A stretch of 64,000 bases of DNA, taken from Azolla caroliniana (taxonomy: Eukaryota; Polypodiophyta). The stretch spans positions 4,898,001 to 4,962,000 of the forward strand of contig JBHGNT010000020.1 of NCBI GenBank assembly GCA_043228905.1. The letters are read 5' to 3'. Under the pieces are notes generated by a model, which had not been told where the DNA came from, did no database searches, and saw only the letters and a program-made list of their open reading frames with translations. The translations under genes were made by a program, and so were the position numbers. Of the stretch, positions 40,676-51,741 are shown one piece after another (position 1 is the first letter of the stretch; every line of letters starts with the position of its first letter).

Positions 40676-41064
40676 AAAGCTCAACATCGGCCGGATCGGC
40701 TGAAGAAGCCGAGGACCGGATCGGTTGGGACCGATCGGTTAGGCTGAGTGCGTAAACCGGGAGGCCGTTAGGAAAGATATTCCGTGAGGAATATGTTTGG
40801 GAGTTAGTGTAGGAGCTCTTGATGAGCATTGAAGTACCGTCAGTACTTCGGTCAGTCCTTCGAGGACTTGTATAAAAGTGTTCATTGAACACACATATGT
40901 ATAGAGTGGTGAATAGAGTGTTGAATATAGTTCTCGCGTTTTTTCTCTCTCTCACTCTCTCTGTCTTTCCCGCGTATACTGCGTAAGCTCAAGCTCTCCA
41001 TTAAACCTGAGCGTTCTTCCTTCTGTTCGGTCTTCATACTTGCTTCCGCACGTTACTTTTTACA
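40676..41064 (+). repeat. 5' LTR of Co-I (389 bp), with TATA box
   Basis: tgttgagagaa...ttttaca, repeated at 45979-46363 with roughly 15 substitutions and a 12-bp-class indel by eye. TATAAAAG at 40871-40878 is a good promoter candidate. The same LTR family occurs as the solo LTR at 16930-17329 and in Co-H. Confidence 0.92.
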
Positions 41065-41076
41065 TGGTATCAGAGC
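41065..41076 (+). other. Primer-binding site of Co-I
   Basis: TGGTATCAGAGC directly adjoining the 5' LTR, as in the other copia elements here. Confidence 0.9.
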
Positions 41077-41136
41077 GCGAGGGTTGAGAACCTCTCTGCA
41101 GCCGACACAGCTTGACGAAGAAGAACAAGAAGAACG

Positions 41137-42120
41137 ATGGATAGAGGCATTGCGAGCTCACTTCCAATAGAGAAGCTCGACAGAACCAACTACACGTCTT
41201 GGTCCTACAAGATGCACCAGTACATGCTCGGGCACGGCTACTGGAGTTATGTCGAAGGAGCTAATGACGCGGCACCCGAATCGACACACAGAGACTTCCC
41301 GTCGTGGGAGCAATCGGCAAGCAGGGTATTATACTGCTTCGCGTCGTGTGTGGGCGAACAGCTATTGAGCTATGTTCGGGATGCAAAGACGCCGAAGGGT
41401 GCGTGGGAAAATCTAAAGAAGATTTTCGCCGCGAGCACCACAGCCAGGAAGCTTCAGCTCCGACAGGAGTTGAGCAACCTACGACAACGCGACTTGTCGG
41501 TGGCCGACTATACCTCAAAGATCAAGGATATCTGCAACTCCCTCGTCTCCATAGAGGTGAACATCGAGGAGAGCGAGATAGTCCAGATCTGTCTCGAAGG
41601 TTTGGTGTTGAAGTTCGGAGCATTCCGAACGGCTGTGTGTACCCGGGAGAATACGTCGTCCTTTTTCGACCTACAGTCAATACTCCTGGTAGAGGAGAAC
41701 CACGCGGGTGCGTCTACAAGCACGCACACTGACAGCAGAATGTTGTACACGGAGGGAGATAGGCCCCGTGGACGTGGAGGACGAGGCGAGTCGGTGCGCA
41801 ATACAGGCGGCCGACGAGATCAACGAAGAAGGCACCGAAGTGATGCCAACAACAACTCCGGACCCTCCGGAAACAGGGGGAGTTGAAGCGATGAGAACCG
41901 GCAAGGGAAGGCCATCGCAGAGTGCTGGTACTGTGGCAAGAAAGGCCACAAGGAAAGTGAGTGCTGGAAGAAGCGCGCCGATTCGGAGAGAACCGATTCC
42001 GGAAACGGCTCCGGACATACCGACAAGGGAAATCGGCAGCGATCGCACTACGCCGAAGACTCCGAGAGAGCCGGAGAAGGGTCTGCCTTCGTGACGAGAC
42101 ACGAAGCAAACTCAATGAAA
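41137..42120 (+). pseudogene. Co-I gag with zinc knuckle, two in-frame TGA
   Basis: It starts MDRGIASSLPIEKLDRTNYT, 61 bp after the PBS. The gag body (YKMHQYMLGHGYWSYVEGA, SRVLYCFASCVGEQLL, LRQELSNLRQRDLSVADYT) is open to a TGA at 41884. The same frame continues to the zinc knuckle CWYCGKKGHKESEC (41923-41964) and to a second TGA at 42118. The two TGAs look like mutated sense codons, because domains on both sides are in one frame. Confidence 0.88.
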
Positions 42121-43941
42121 TGAACCACCCCGAGATCGGACGAGGTGTGGTACGTAGACTCCGGCGCGTCAAACCACATGATGAGCCATAAGGAGTGGTT
42201 CTCGTACCTTGAAAAACCGATACAACCTAGAGTAGTCGCAACTGGAGACGACACTCCGCATCCGATCGCGAATGTCGGAGAAGTTCCCCTTAGCCATGTC
42301 AAGCAGAAAGGGAAACTCATGAACGTGCTACACGTTCCGACAATCACGAAGAACTTGGTCTCGGTCGGACAGATCGTCGACCAAGGGATGGAGGTTCGGT
42401 TTACACACCTCGGGTGCTTCATTGAGGAAGAAGGCCGTGTGATTGCGCAAGGGCGCAGAGACGGGAGAATGTTCATCCTCGATTCCACTGACGGCGGCAC
42501 CGCAATGTTCGCGAAGGGACGAAAAACCGAGTCGGACATCGACTGGTGGCACAAGAGGATAGGCCACGTCAACTACCAACGGCTTCAAGATCTGCAATCG
42601 AAACAGGTAGTTTTCGGATTGCCCAAATTTAGTGGCCGAAAGGCACAAATTTGTGAAGCCTTCCAGCTCGGGAAGCAACACCGACTTCCTTTCCCCAACG
42701 AGCGAAACCGGAGCCGGAACAAGCTTGACCTTATACACTCCGATGTATGGGGGCCGGCACAAAACGTTAGTCTTGGCGGGAGCCGATATTTCGTCTCCTT
42801 CATCAACGACCACACGCGGTACACGTGGATCTACCTCATTGAGAGGAAGAGCGAAGTCTTCGACTATTTCCGTGACCTCAAAGGGTTCGTGGAAACGGAA
42901 ACGGGACGAAAGATCAAGTGCTTACGGTCAGATGGCGGAAAAGAGTACTTTTCCGGTCAATTCAACGGTTCTCTACAACAAATGGGAATTCGGCGCGAAT
43001 TCAGTTGTAGATACACGCCGGAGCAGAACGGCGTGGCCGAGAGGAAGAATCGGTCAGTTGTGGAAGTGGCACAAGCAATGCTAGAGGAGAAGAGCTTGCC
43101 CAAATTCTACTGGGCCGAGGCGGTAAGGACCACGGTATACATCCAGAACCGGATCGGAGACAAAGTGTCGGCGCACGAGCTATATTTCGGAACGAAGCCG
43201 AACTTGCGACACTTGAGGGTGTTCGGTAGCATTACGTATGTGCATGTACCGAAGGAGAAAAGGAGGAAGCTGGACGCAAAGGCCGAGAAATGCATCTTGG
43301 TCAGTTACTCGGACGAGCAGAAGGGTTATAAGTGCTATAACCCTCGCACCAAACAAGCGCGTGTTAGCCGTGACGTTGTGGTTGACGAGTCCGCGTCCTG
43401 GTACCATCCCCCGACTCCGAACCCAGACTCCAATCCAAGCTCTAACGATGAGGTCAGCGAGGCCGAGATGCCTCCGGCTGAGCCCGAAATCGAGACCCAC
43501 GAAGAGAGTCTAATTTCACTCCGTTTAAGTGGACCGATTGGACGACTGAGTTGGTATGACCAGTCCGATGAAGAGCCGGCGAGCAGTGGAGACTCGGCCG
43601 TGCATTCCCCGCACAGGAAGCCGAGGAGACGGCTTACGCGCAAAGAGAAAGGGAAGAAGAAGGTGTCGGATTCCGGCACGGATAGGAACGAGTCAGACTG
43701 ACGCGAGTCCGACTCTGAGGGAACCGGTGACGGGACTTTAAAGGTGAAGTCCGCGTCGACCGAAAAGGCCTCGACATCGGCTGATGTGAGATTACGCCGA
43801 TCTACCCGCCAGAAGAACCCTGTTTTGCGGTTCGGGTACAACGAGTACATGGCGCATCATTATGCGTACATGACCCGTATAGCGGAAGTGCGTGAGCCGG
43901 AGAGCTACGCAGAAGCGGCGAAGGACGCGAATTGGCGTGCC
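42121..43941 (+). pseudogene. Co-I protease and integrase
   Basis: Same frame as gag; open from 42121 to a TGA at 43699 (CGA in the sense context GAC-TGA-CGC). The protease has VWYVDSGASNHMMSH. The integrase zinc region has WWHKRIGHVNYQ and CEAFQLGKQH, where the first Cys-x-x-Cys has a Phe in place of the second Cys. The DDE region has IHSDVWGPAQNVS, FINDHTRYTW, CLRSDGGKEYF and EQNGVAERKNRS; the C-terminal part has CILVSYSDEQKGYKCYNP. After the stop a linker (STRQKNPVLRFGYNEYMAHH) runs to a TAA at 43951. The FINDH context has Asn where related copies have Asp. Confidence 0.87.
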
Positions 43942-45960
43942 GCGATGGAGTAAGAGATGCACGCATTGGCAGAGAACGAGACCTGGGACCTGGTTGACGC
44001 ACCAAGAGGGGTAAAACCGATTGGGTGTAGGTGGGTGTACAAGGTCAAGTACAACATCGATGGCTCGGTCAACCGGTACAAGGCTCGGCTAGCGGCAAAG
44101 GGCTACGCACAGAAACACGGCATCGACTACGATGAAACGTTTGCGCCGGTCGCGAAAATGACGATCGTCCGTGTTTTGCTCGCAATAGCCGCAGCAAAGG
44201 GGTGGCACCTACATCAAATGGATGTAAAGAATGTGTTCCTATAAGGTGACCTTGAGGAACAGGTGTACATGGTACAGCCTCCCGGATTTCACTCTGGAAC
44301 GAACTCCTCGGCAGTATGCTGACTGAAGAAGTCCCTTTACGGACTGAAGCAAGCCCCGCGTGCCTGGAACGTGAAGATCACGCAACAACTGTGTCGGATG
44401 GGCTTCGTCACGTCAAAATCGGACTCTTCCCTGTTCATCCGGAAAGGTCGACTCAGACCGGTTAGTATTTTACTATATGTTGATGACTTGGTCATCACCG
44501 GCGCCGACCTATGTGAAATCGACCGCGTGAAGCTCCAGCTTGTGGCATCGTTTGACATGAAGGATCTGGGGGACCTTCATTACTTCCTCGGGATCGAAGT
44601 GATCCGTACCCCCGAAGGCGTATTGATCAGCCAACGTCATTACGTGTTGAGTATGCTCTTCAAATTCGGGATGGCCGACTGTAAGTCCGTCTCGACTCCT
44701 CTGGACAGAACCGTCAAGCTTCGTCCCGATACGGGAAAGGTATGCGACCCGACGAGGTTCCGACAAATTGTCGGAATCCTTACATACTTGACCATCACCC
44801 GACCCGACCTCAGTTATCCAGTCGGAGTGATCAGTCAGTTCATGGCGCGACCTACCGAGGAGCCCCTTCAGTGTGCGCAACGCATACTTCGGTATGTCAA
44901 CGGCACTAAGGACCGGGGACTGCTATATCGGACCGATGCAGCCGCACAGCTAGTCGGCTACACCGATGCTGATTGGGCTGGCAACGCCGCCGATCGCCGA
45001 TCCACATCCGGATACGCGTTCTCCCTCGGGAGTGCCGCGATCGCGTGGAGCAGTAAGAAGCAGCCGACAGTTGCACTGTCGAGCACCGAAGCTGATTACC
45101 GAGGAGCGGCTGTCGCGACATGCGAAGCCATATGGTTGAAGCGGCTACTTAAGGACCTGCAAGAGGAGGTGTCAGATCCGACGACGATCTACTGCGACAA
45201 CCTCAACAGCATCCAGCTCGCGAAAAACCCCGTTTTCCATGCACGGAACAAGCACATTGAGGTGCACTACCATTTCGTCCGTAAGCGTGTCCTTTCCAGT
45301 GAAGTCGAACTTCAGTACATTCCGACAGATCGGCAGACTGCCGACATCTTCACCAAGCCTCTTGGTCTGGACAAGTTGCGGCAATTCTCAGGTGCGCTCG
45401 GATTGCATCACCTCGACGTGCCAAGCTTGAGGGGGAGAACAGTCCCGAACGACCAAGCAAGACAGCAGGAAAGGAGCGGAGACCGTGACACCACTGAGTC
45501 GGTTGACTCGGTTGACTCGGTTGTCAAGTTCGACATCGGATCAGCTGAAGAAGCCGAGGGCGGACCCGCAAAAAAGTTCAAAAGAGGACAGAAGGGGAGC
45601 AACCGAAGGAGAGAGCCGAAGCCAACCACGCATGGGGAAGATGATGCCACCGAGGTCAAGAAGACCGAAGACGAGTTGGAGACAGCCAACTCGGACGAGA
45701 GCGAAAACCGATCGGAGGTAGCCGAGTCGGTTCGAATGTTTGATTCAGACACGCTGAATCAACCGAGGCCCAAGCGGAAGAAAAGGCAGCAGGAGAAGCG
45801 TCAACACCGCAATAGCAGAAGAGCTTATAAGGGCAGCATGAGCAGACAAGCCGACGGGAAGGGTCGAAGCGCGCGGAGTCGAACAGGTCGAGGAGCGCGA
45901 GCGAGGCGTGAAGCTAGGAGGAACCGGAGCTATGAGCCCGAGGATCCCGAAGAGCCTTGA
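43942..45960 (+). pseudogene. Co-I RT, RNase H and basic C-terminal extension
   Basis: RT begins [16 protein letters not shown] and reaches MDVKNVFL, where a TAA at 44242 replaces CAA. A TGA at 44321 replaces CGA. From 44371 the frame is open for 529 codons: LYVDDLVITG with YVDD at 44476-44487, FLGIEVIRTPEGV, RNase H (GYTDADWAGNAADRRSTSGY, SSTEADYRGA, YCDNLNSIQLAKNP, DIFTKPLGLDKL). Instead of ending at the purine tract near 45425 it runs on for about 180 residues. These are acidic at first, then very basic (PRPKRKKRQQEKRQ, RSARSRTGRGARARREARR), ending EPEDPEEP at 45960. The extension has no counterpart in the other copia elements here. Confidence 0.87.
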
Positions 45961-45978
45961 GTTGAGCTTGAGGGGGAG
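45425..45978 (+). other. Duplicated polypurine tract bracketing the Co-I C-terminal extension
   Basis: gcttgagggggag occurs at 45425-45437, where pol would be expected to end, and again at 45966-45978, immediately before the 3' LTR. The ~530 bp between them are the coding extension. They contain a three-copy tcggttgac repeat (about 45497-45523) and a 14-bp match to the LTR start (ctgaagaagccgag, 45545-45558 and 40700-40713). Confidence 0.8.
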
Positions 45979-46363
45979 TGTTGAGAGACAAGCTCAACAT
46001 TGGCCGCATCGGCTGAAGAAGCCGAGGACCGGATCGGTTGGGACCGATCGGTTAGGCCGAGTGCGTAAACCGGGAGGCCGTTAGGAAAGATATTCCGTGA
46101 GGAATATGTTTGGGAGTTAGTGTAGGAGCTCTTAATGAGCATTGAAGTACCGTCAGTACTTTGGTCAGTCCTTCGAGGACTTGTATAAAAGTGTTCATTG
46201 AACACACATATGTATAGAGTGTTGAATATAGTTCTTGTGTTTTCTCTCTCTCACTCTCTCTGTCTCTCCCGTGTATACTGCGTGAGCTCAAGCTCTCCAT
46301 TAAACCTGAGTTTTCTTCCTTCTATTCGGTCTTCATACTTGCTTCCGCATGTTACTTTTTACA
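45979..46363 (+). repeat. 3' LTR of Co-I (385 bp)
   Basis: Direct repeat of 40676-41064, adjoining the second purine tract on the left and the TSD caatg on the right. Confidence 0.92.
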
Positions 46364-48514
46364 CAATGTACTATGCCAGCCGAATGCTATCCCAAGCAGA
46401 ACGGAACTACTCTACCACGGAACGGGAAGCTCTAGGGATGATCTACAGTGTGACAAAGTTTCGGCATTATTTATTGGGAAGAAGTTTTCCTTCCATGTAG
46501 ATCATTTGGCACTCCTTTACCTGGTGTCCAAAGCGTCACTCACCGGCAAATTGGCCCAGTGGACCTAACTGTTACAGGAATTCGAGTTTGAAATATTCCA
46601 CCGACCCGGTATACAGCATGCCGTGGCGGATTACTTAAGCCAATTAGAGTCCGGAGAGACGGGTGATGGAGTAGCGGATGAGTTTCCAAATGCGGAGCTG
46701 TTGCGAGTCACTACGAAAATGGCAGCAGATGAGACGGTGGCACAGGAAGACAAGTGGCTCACAAACATGCACCAGTTTCTGAGCACAGGACTGCCTCCGG
46801 AAGAGATGAACCGGGATGAACGAAAACGCCTAGCGGTGCAAAGCTGACATTTCTGCTTACTACAAGACACACTTTACCACAAGGGCGCGGACGGCATATG
46901 GAGACGGGTTGTGCGCAGCGATGAAAAGGACCTGATACTGAGGGAAGCCCACTGCGGAGTTGCCGGAGGTCACTATGCCGGAGATGCGACGGCCAGGAAA
47001 ATATGGCAAAGTGGCCTATGGTGGCCAATGACATTAAGAGATGCGGTACGGTATGCAAAAGAATGTGACCTATGCTAGCGAATGGGCCAGCCAACGAAGC
47101 AGGCTCGTATGCCACACCAGCCGGTACTACCACTCGAGCCATTCCAGAAGTGGGGGCTGGACTTTGTTGGACCGTTCAAACCACCAGCAATGAGAACGGG
47201 TAATCGGGTCATCATCGTCGCGACGGATTACTGCACGAAATGGGTGGAGGCCAAAGCCTTAAGAGACAACACCGTTGTGTCAACGGCGAAATATCTATAC
47301 AAGTACATCTGGTGCCATTACGGATGCCCAATCGAATTAATAAGCGACCAAGGGGGGTACTTTCTCGGCCAAGTAGTGGAAAGCCTGACGACATTCTATG
47401 CCGTTGTCCATAAACGGAGCACACCATACTATCCACAAGCAAACGGGTTAGCGGAATCGACGAACAAAACACTCCAGAATATCCTCCAGAAGATCGTCAA
47501 CGAAAACCGAACGGATTGGGATACCAAGCTACATAGCGCGCTTTGGGCATACCGGACGGCATACAAAACGAGCATCCGAACAACACCGTTCCGGTTAGTG
47601 TTCGGACTAGAGGCGGTAATGCCGGTGGAATTCCAAGTACCCAACTTACGGATCCAGCTACGGGAACGGCTAAACGAGAAGGAATCGGAGGCAATACGGT
47701 TAACAGCGTTGTGTGAACTCGAGGAACAACGACTAGCAAGCATCCTGCACTTAGAATTGGAACAACGGCGACGGAAAGCATTTGTCGACCGGCACAGGAA
47801 AGGAAACGAAAAAATGTTCGCAATCGGCAAACCGGTGTTAGTATTTCAGACCCGGATGGGCAAGGTGCCGGGTAAACTACGGTTTAGATGGACCGGACCG
47901 TATTGGCTGACACGTGAGTATAATGGGTCCTACTAGTTAGGGACACTTGCGGCGAAGTGCTAGGCAAATGGGTCAACGGATTCCGATTGAAGCCATATAG
48001 AGGACCGATGCCTAAGAACCCATTTGAGCAAAGGACCGACACCGATGAGGGAAATGGCAACCACCAAGACAGCAGAGACGGCGAGCCGGTAACTGGGGAG
48101 AATGAGGCCGGTAAGGGTCCGATAGGACCAACGGACAAGTAACGTCACACTAACAGTAAAAAAAAAGAAGAAAAAAAACGAAGTAATCATGCAAAAGCGA
48201 GGAATGAATGGACGAAAGAGCGAGGAGCGAAAAGGTACGTAGTGGGCATTTAAAGCGCCACGACAGGACATAATGCTATTTTAGTACACAACGTGCACAC
48301 TCGAAAAAGGCGCCAGAATGCACAGAGAAAAACCATTGCGCGTGGAGACCCTTTACTTTCGCGAACCCAGGAGCACAGAAGCACCAAGGCGCTGCAAGAT
48401 CATCAGACGAGAACCTACGCACAGAGAACCCCCGCCTTCTGAACTCTCTCTCTCTCTCAATCTCACTCTCATCACCATCCAACCTCGCCACCGCAATCCG
48501 ACCTCGACACAGAC

Positions 48515-51249
48515 ATGGACCCACAAACGCTGTCGGAAGCCACCAAGACATGACTAAAGCAACACGGGCTCGAGGGCTTCTTGATGATGATGGAAGTACC
48601 GCCACACAAAGAAGCCGACAAGGTGATCAAAGAAATCGACACAGAGGTCATAACGGCGGAGGCGATTCGAGCGTTAACAGGCCTTCCGGAGGGAGGCATA
48701 CTCACAATTGACAATCCGACCCCGGAGCAACTCATCAGGTATTTTGGTGAGTACTCCCTAGCCAGCAAGGGCTACCGGACACAGGGCAGCGGAGATATGT
48801 TGTTCCACGAGATTGCTCGTGTGCTCCACGAATACGGCCATGTGTACCCTAGACCCCCTGTCATGCCGTAGAACCGGGCAGGGATGATCATCGCCACCTA
48901 TGAAGGGATCAAGGTGGATTGGCCGGTATTGATCGCAGACGGGTTGTGTGCGGCGATCGAGATCGTCAGAGGCAAAGAAGACAAAGAAGGCCGAGACGAA
49001 CGGAGGATATGGCACGCCGTAACGCAGTGGCTCACCTTGCTTGTGCCACTCGTCCAGCCCATCCAGCCCAAGAAGCGAGGAAGAGTGGCGGACGGCACCC
49101 CAAAGACGGCTTCTAAAAGACAACAGTTGTTGGCCTCCAAGGCTACTAAGGGGAAGGCGGCGGACGCAGAACAGGCGGGAAAGGAGAGCGTCAGCCGGAA
49201 GCGACCAACGGATGCGCAGGAGGAACCACCGGCACGGCCCGTAAAGGTTACACTCCGCCGACCGGTGAATAGAGAAGCGGACCCCTTGGCGGCAAAACTC
49301 AATGCCGGGACTCAGGAAGAGGAAATAGAGGAGGAGCCTACGGAGCACCTCCATCGACGGTCGTCGGCAAGGACCGTTGAGGCAGCCGGGAAACGTTCGG
49401 ACCCTCAAACGGAGGGAACACTGGATCCCCATACTGAGACTCCCACGCCAAGGGAAGAACCAGAACCGGTGCGCATGGCACCGGAATCAAAAGCCCCGGC
49501 ACCACCGGCAACACCGGCAAGTCCCATCCCGCCAGAGTTGAAAAGGTCAATGCAGCCTCCCTCGGCCAACCAAGAAGAAGCGCAAGGGGAACGAGGACAG
49601 CAGGGTGGTCCACGGGCAGAAACGGAATTGCAACTCGGCGCAATCAGGCGGGATCACCCATCTACAAGTGAGCCCATCCGTCAAACCTCTTGGCAAACGC
49701 AACAAGGCACCAGTGGATAGGCGAACAGATTGTCGAAGCAGTGGGGTATATTGAGGCAGAAGAAAGAGCGCAAAGCGAACGGTCCAGAATCCGGTGCCTT
49801 GAAAAAAACTTGGATCAGGTCACGACAGAGATGGCCAAAATGGCCTTAACGGCAACACAGATCCAATCACCGGTGACTCCGGTAAGTGTACAGAATAAAG
49901 AAACAGATCGACCTGTACATACCAATAAGACCCCGGCAACGGAAACTGTTCTAGCGAGAGATGCAGCACAAGCCCAGGAGCTTGCGGAATTGAGAGATGA
50001 ACTTGCCGCACAAGAAGCGCTAAGGAGCCGTGAACGGGAATTGAAGACAGCGGCCGAAGCCAAATTAAAGAAGACCGCTAAGAACCTCCGCCGGGCAGAG
50101 GAGAGCCTCCGAAAAGGCCATCAAGCGTACGACCGGCTAAGGGAGGAAAAAGACAAAGTGTTGCAAGAAAAGGACAAGTTGCGGAAGATGGCGGAAACGG
50201 AAATTGAACGGCTAAAGGAAGAGCTCCGCTAGTAGAAGGACCACGAGGACCGGGCCCGTCGACAGATCAACGCACGGCTCAAGCAAAAGACGGATGATTT
50301 TGAGCACCTGCACCGGGACTACAAACGGCTGGAAACGGAGCATAAGGAACGGATGGCCGAGCTCCAGCAGGAAGTTGATCGGGCCACGATGGCGATCGCC
50401 AACGAACGTGCGGAAAATACAAGACGGTTGGACGAGGCGGAGAAGGTCCGGATGGAGCTCCAGAGGCAGCAGCAGGAAGAAAAGGAGAGAGCGTCAACGG
50501 TATTGCAGAAATTACAAAGCACATATCAAAGGCAATTGATGCATTATAAGGAGCAGGCGGAAGACAACGTCAAAATCATCAAGCAACTGAAGGAGGAACG
50601 GCAAGCGGCGGAAATCAAATCGCAATTGGGAACGGGCCGGATTCAGTGCATCCTCCGGGCATGGCTGAATCAGACAAAACGTTTGATTGACGAAAGCTCC
50701 GTAAGATGGTGGACAAAGTGGGCACAAAACGCGGCGGAACTCCAATTGCTACGGGCAGACGTGGCAAACCGGCGGAAGGAAGGAGATGATTGTTATACGT
50801 TGACTTCTGAGGACTTCACCGCCATACGGGATGAGCTGGCCGACGACTTCAAAGTCCTGGCGGATGAACAGCTGGCGCAGGTCCGGCAACTCGTAGCTCA
50901 ACTAGACGATGATAGGCTGGACGCTCAAATCCAGTTTGAAAGCTACGAGCGGTCCCAGGTTCAGGAAGAAAAAGCACGGGAAGCGGCAACGGTTAACCTT
51001 AGTGATGAGGAACCGTCGCCGGCCGAGGACCAGCCCGGAACCAGTCAACCGAAGACCACTACGACGGAGGGAGCAACGACGGAGACGCTGGTATCAGAGC
51101 AACAAACGGAGGAGCAGCCGCAACAGCCACCAACGGACCCGTCGCAGCAGACATCAATAGAGCAGCAACAACAACAACAACAACCAATTCCAGATGAACC
51201 ATTGGACACTCTCGAACAAAGCATTCAAGATATTTTGGACGAAGAATAG
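48515..51249 (+). pseudogene. Gy-A2 extra ORF downstream of integrase (coiled-coil protein, broken)
   Basis: It starts at the ATG at 48515 (MDPQTLSEATK), meets an in-frame TGA at 48551, then continues through a globular-looking part (VITAEAIRALTGLPEGG, RYFGEYSLASKGYRTQG, IATYEGIKVDWPVLIADG, IWHAVTQWLTLLVPLV) with a TAG at 48869. A long Pro/Glu/Arg-rich low-complexity part (49060-49700) follows. After a frameshift near 49700 comes a strongly heptad-like charged coiled coil (49800-50620; tandem TAGs at 50233-50238). The end is Gln/Glu-rich and stops just before the 3' LTR. No signal peptide or membrane segment is apparent, so it is not a clear envelope. The GIKVDWPVLIADG region vaguely recalls the 'putative plant transposon protein' domain; I hold that loosely. 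Gy-J has its C-terminal half and Gy-A1 lacks it. Confidence 0.75.
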
Positions 51250-51303
51250 CAAGGGTCGGTTGTGGATTCGACGTACAAGGTACTGTCCCACGGGCGTGCC
51301 ATG

Positions 51304-51736
51304 TGTTACCGGCCGGCAAAGGAGTCCAGAGTGTGAAACGGGGAGTTATTTAATTAGTAGGAATGGTTGTAAGTAAGCTATGAGTGTGGACGGACGGACC
51401 GGAATCAGTATGCCGTTCCGGATCCGGACCGATCCCGAACAGGTGCGGATGGCACCGTTTTGTAATACAGACCGAAAACCTATTTAAAGGCCCGGATACA
51501 ATGTAATGAACAACGGTTAATTAATAAAGCTTAGTGTTGTTATCTCTCTGTGTTAATTGCCGTTCTGCATTCATGGTTATATCTTACGCGTGTGATTATT
51601 AAAGACGATCATGCTAAGTAACCTAATTAAGTCGGATTAATCATTGAGTTTAATCCTGTTGCCGTAACACCCCTTTGGTGAAGTGTCTTCCGTAGACACC
51701 CTGTGTTAGGCCATTGTCCGGCCCTAAGAGTTAACA
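51304..51736 (+). repeat. 3' LTR of Gy-A2 (433 bp)
   Basis: Direct repeat of 36201-36633 with about 8 transitions, followed by the TSD ggtac. Confidence 0.93.
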
Positions 51737-51741
51737 GGTAC

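Larger units (their letters stand above)
40676..46363 (+). mobile_element. Co-I: Ty1/copia inserted in Gy-A2
   Basis: LTRs are at 40676-41064 (389 bp) and 45979-46363 (385 bp), with the PBS at 41065-41076 and the purine tract gcttgagggggag at 45966-45978. Flanks cagtg (40671-40675) and caatg (46364-46368) are a TSD with one change. Gy-A2 RNase H reads on across it. The coding region is complete in domain content but has about six nonsense codons. It is the innermost layer of the stack. Confidence 0.93.
38731..48142 (+). pseudogene. Gy-A2 protease-pol, split by Co-I
   Basis: Protease is at 38735-39220 (VIDGGSRVNVIS, LLLGRSWLK). After a TAG at 39218, RT follows at 39254-40635: VCVDYRKLN, YSFLDGFNGYNQI, a frameshift near 40000, then FLDDFVVYS. 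RNase H begins with FVDAFNIAIGS and is cut at WYRPV (40675). It resumes after Co-I at 46364 with [20 protein letters not shown]. Integrase is at 46860-48142: CGVAGGHYAGDATA, WGLDFVGPF, LISDQGGYF, ANGLAESTNKTL, FRWTGPYWLTREYNG. Stops lie at 46498, 46566, 46846, 47076 and 47936. Confidence 0.87.
36201..51736 (+). mobile_element. Gy-A2: Ty3/gypsy with extra 3' ORF, inserted in Co-C2, split by Co-I
   Basis: The perfect TSD ggtac lies at 36196-36200 and 51737-51741. Two 433-bp LTRs (36201-36633 and 51304-51736) differ at about 8 positions by eye. The layout is gag, protease, RT, RNase H, integrase, then a long additional ORF (48515-51249) before the 3' LTR. Co-I interrupts the RNase H region at 40676-46363. 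It is the same family as Gy-A1 but with many stops. Confidence 0.93.
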
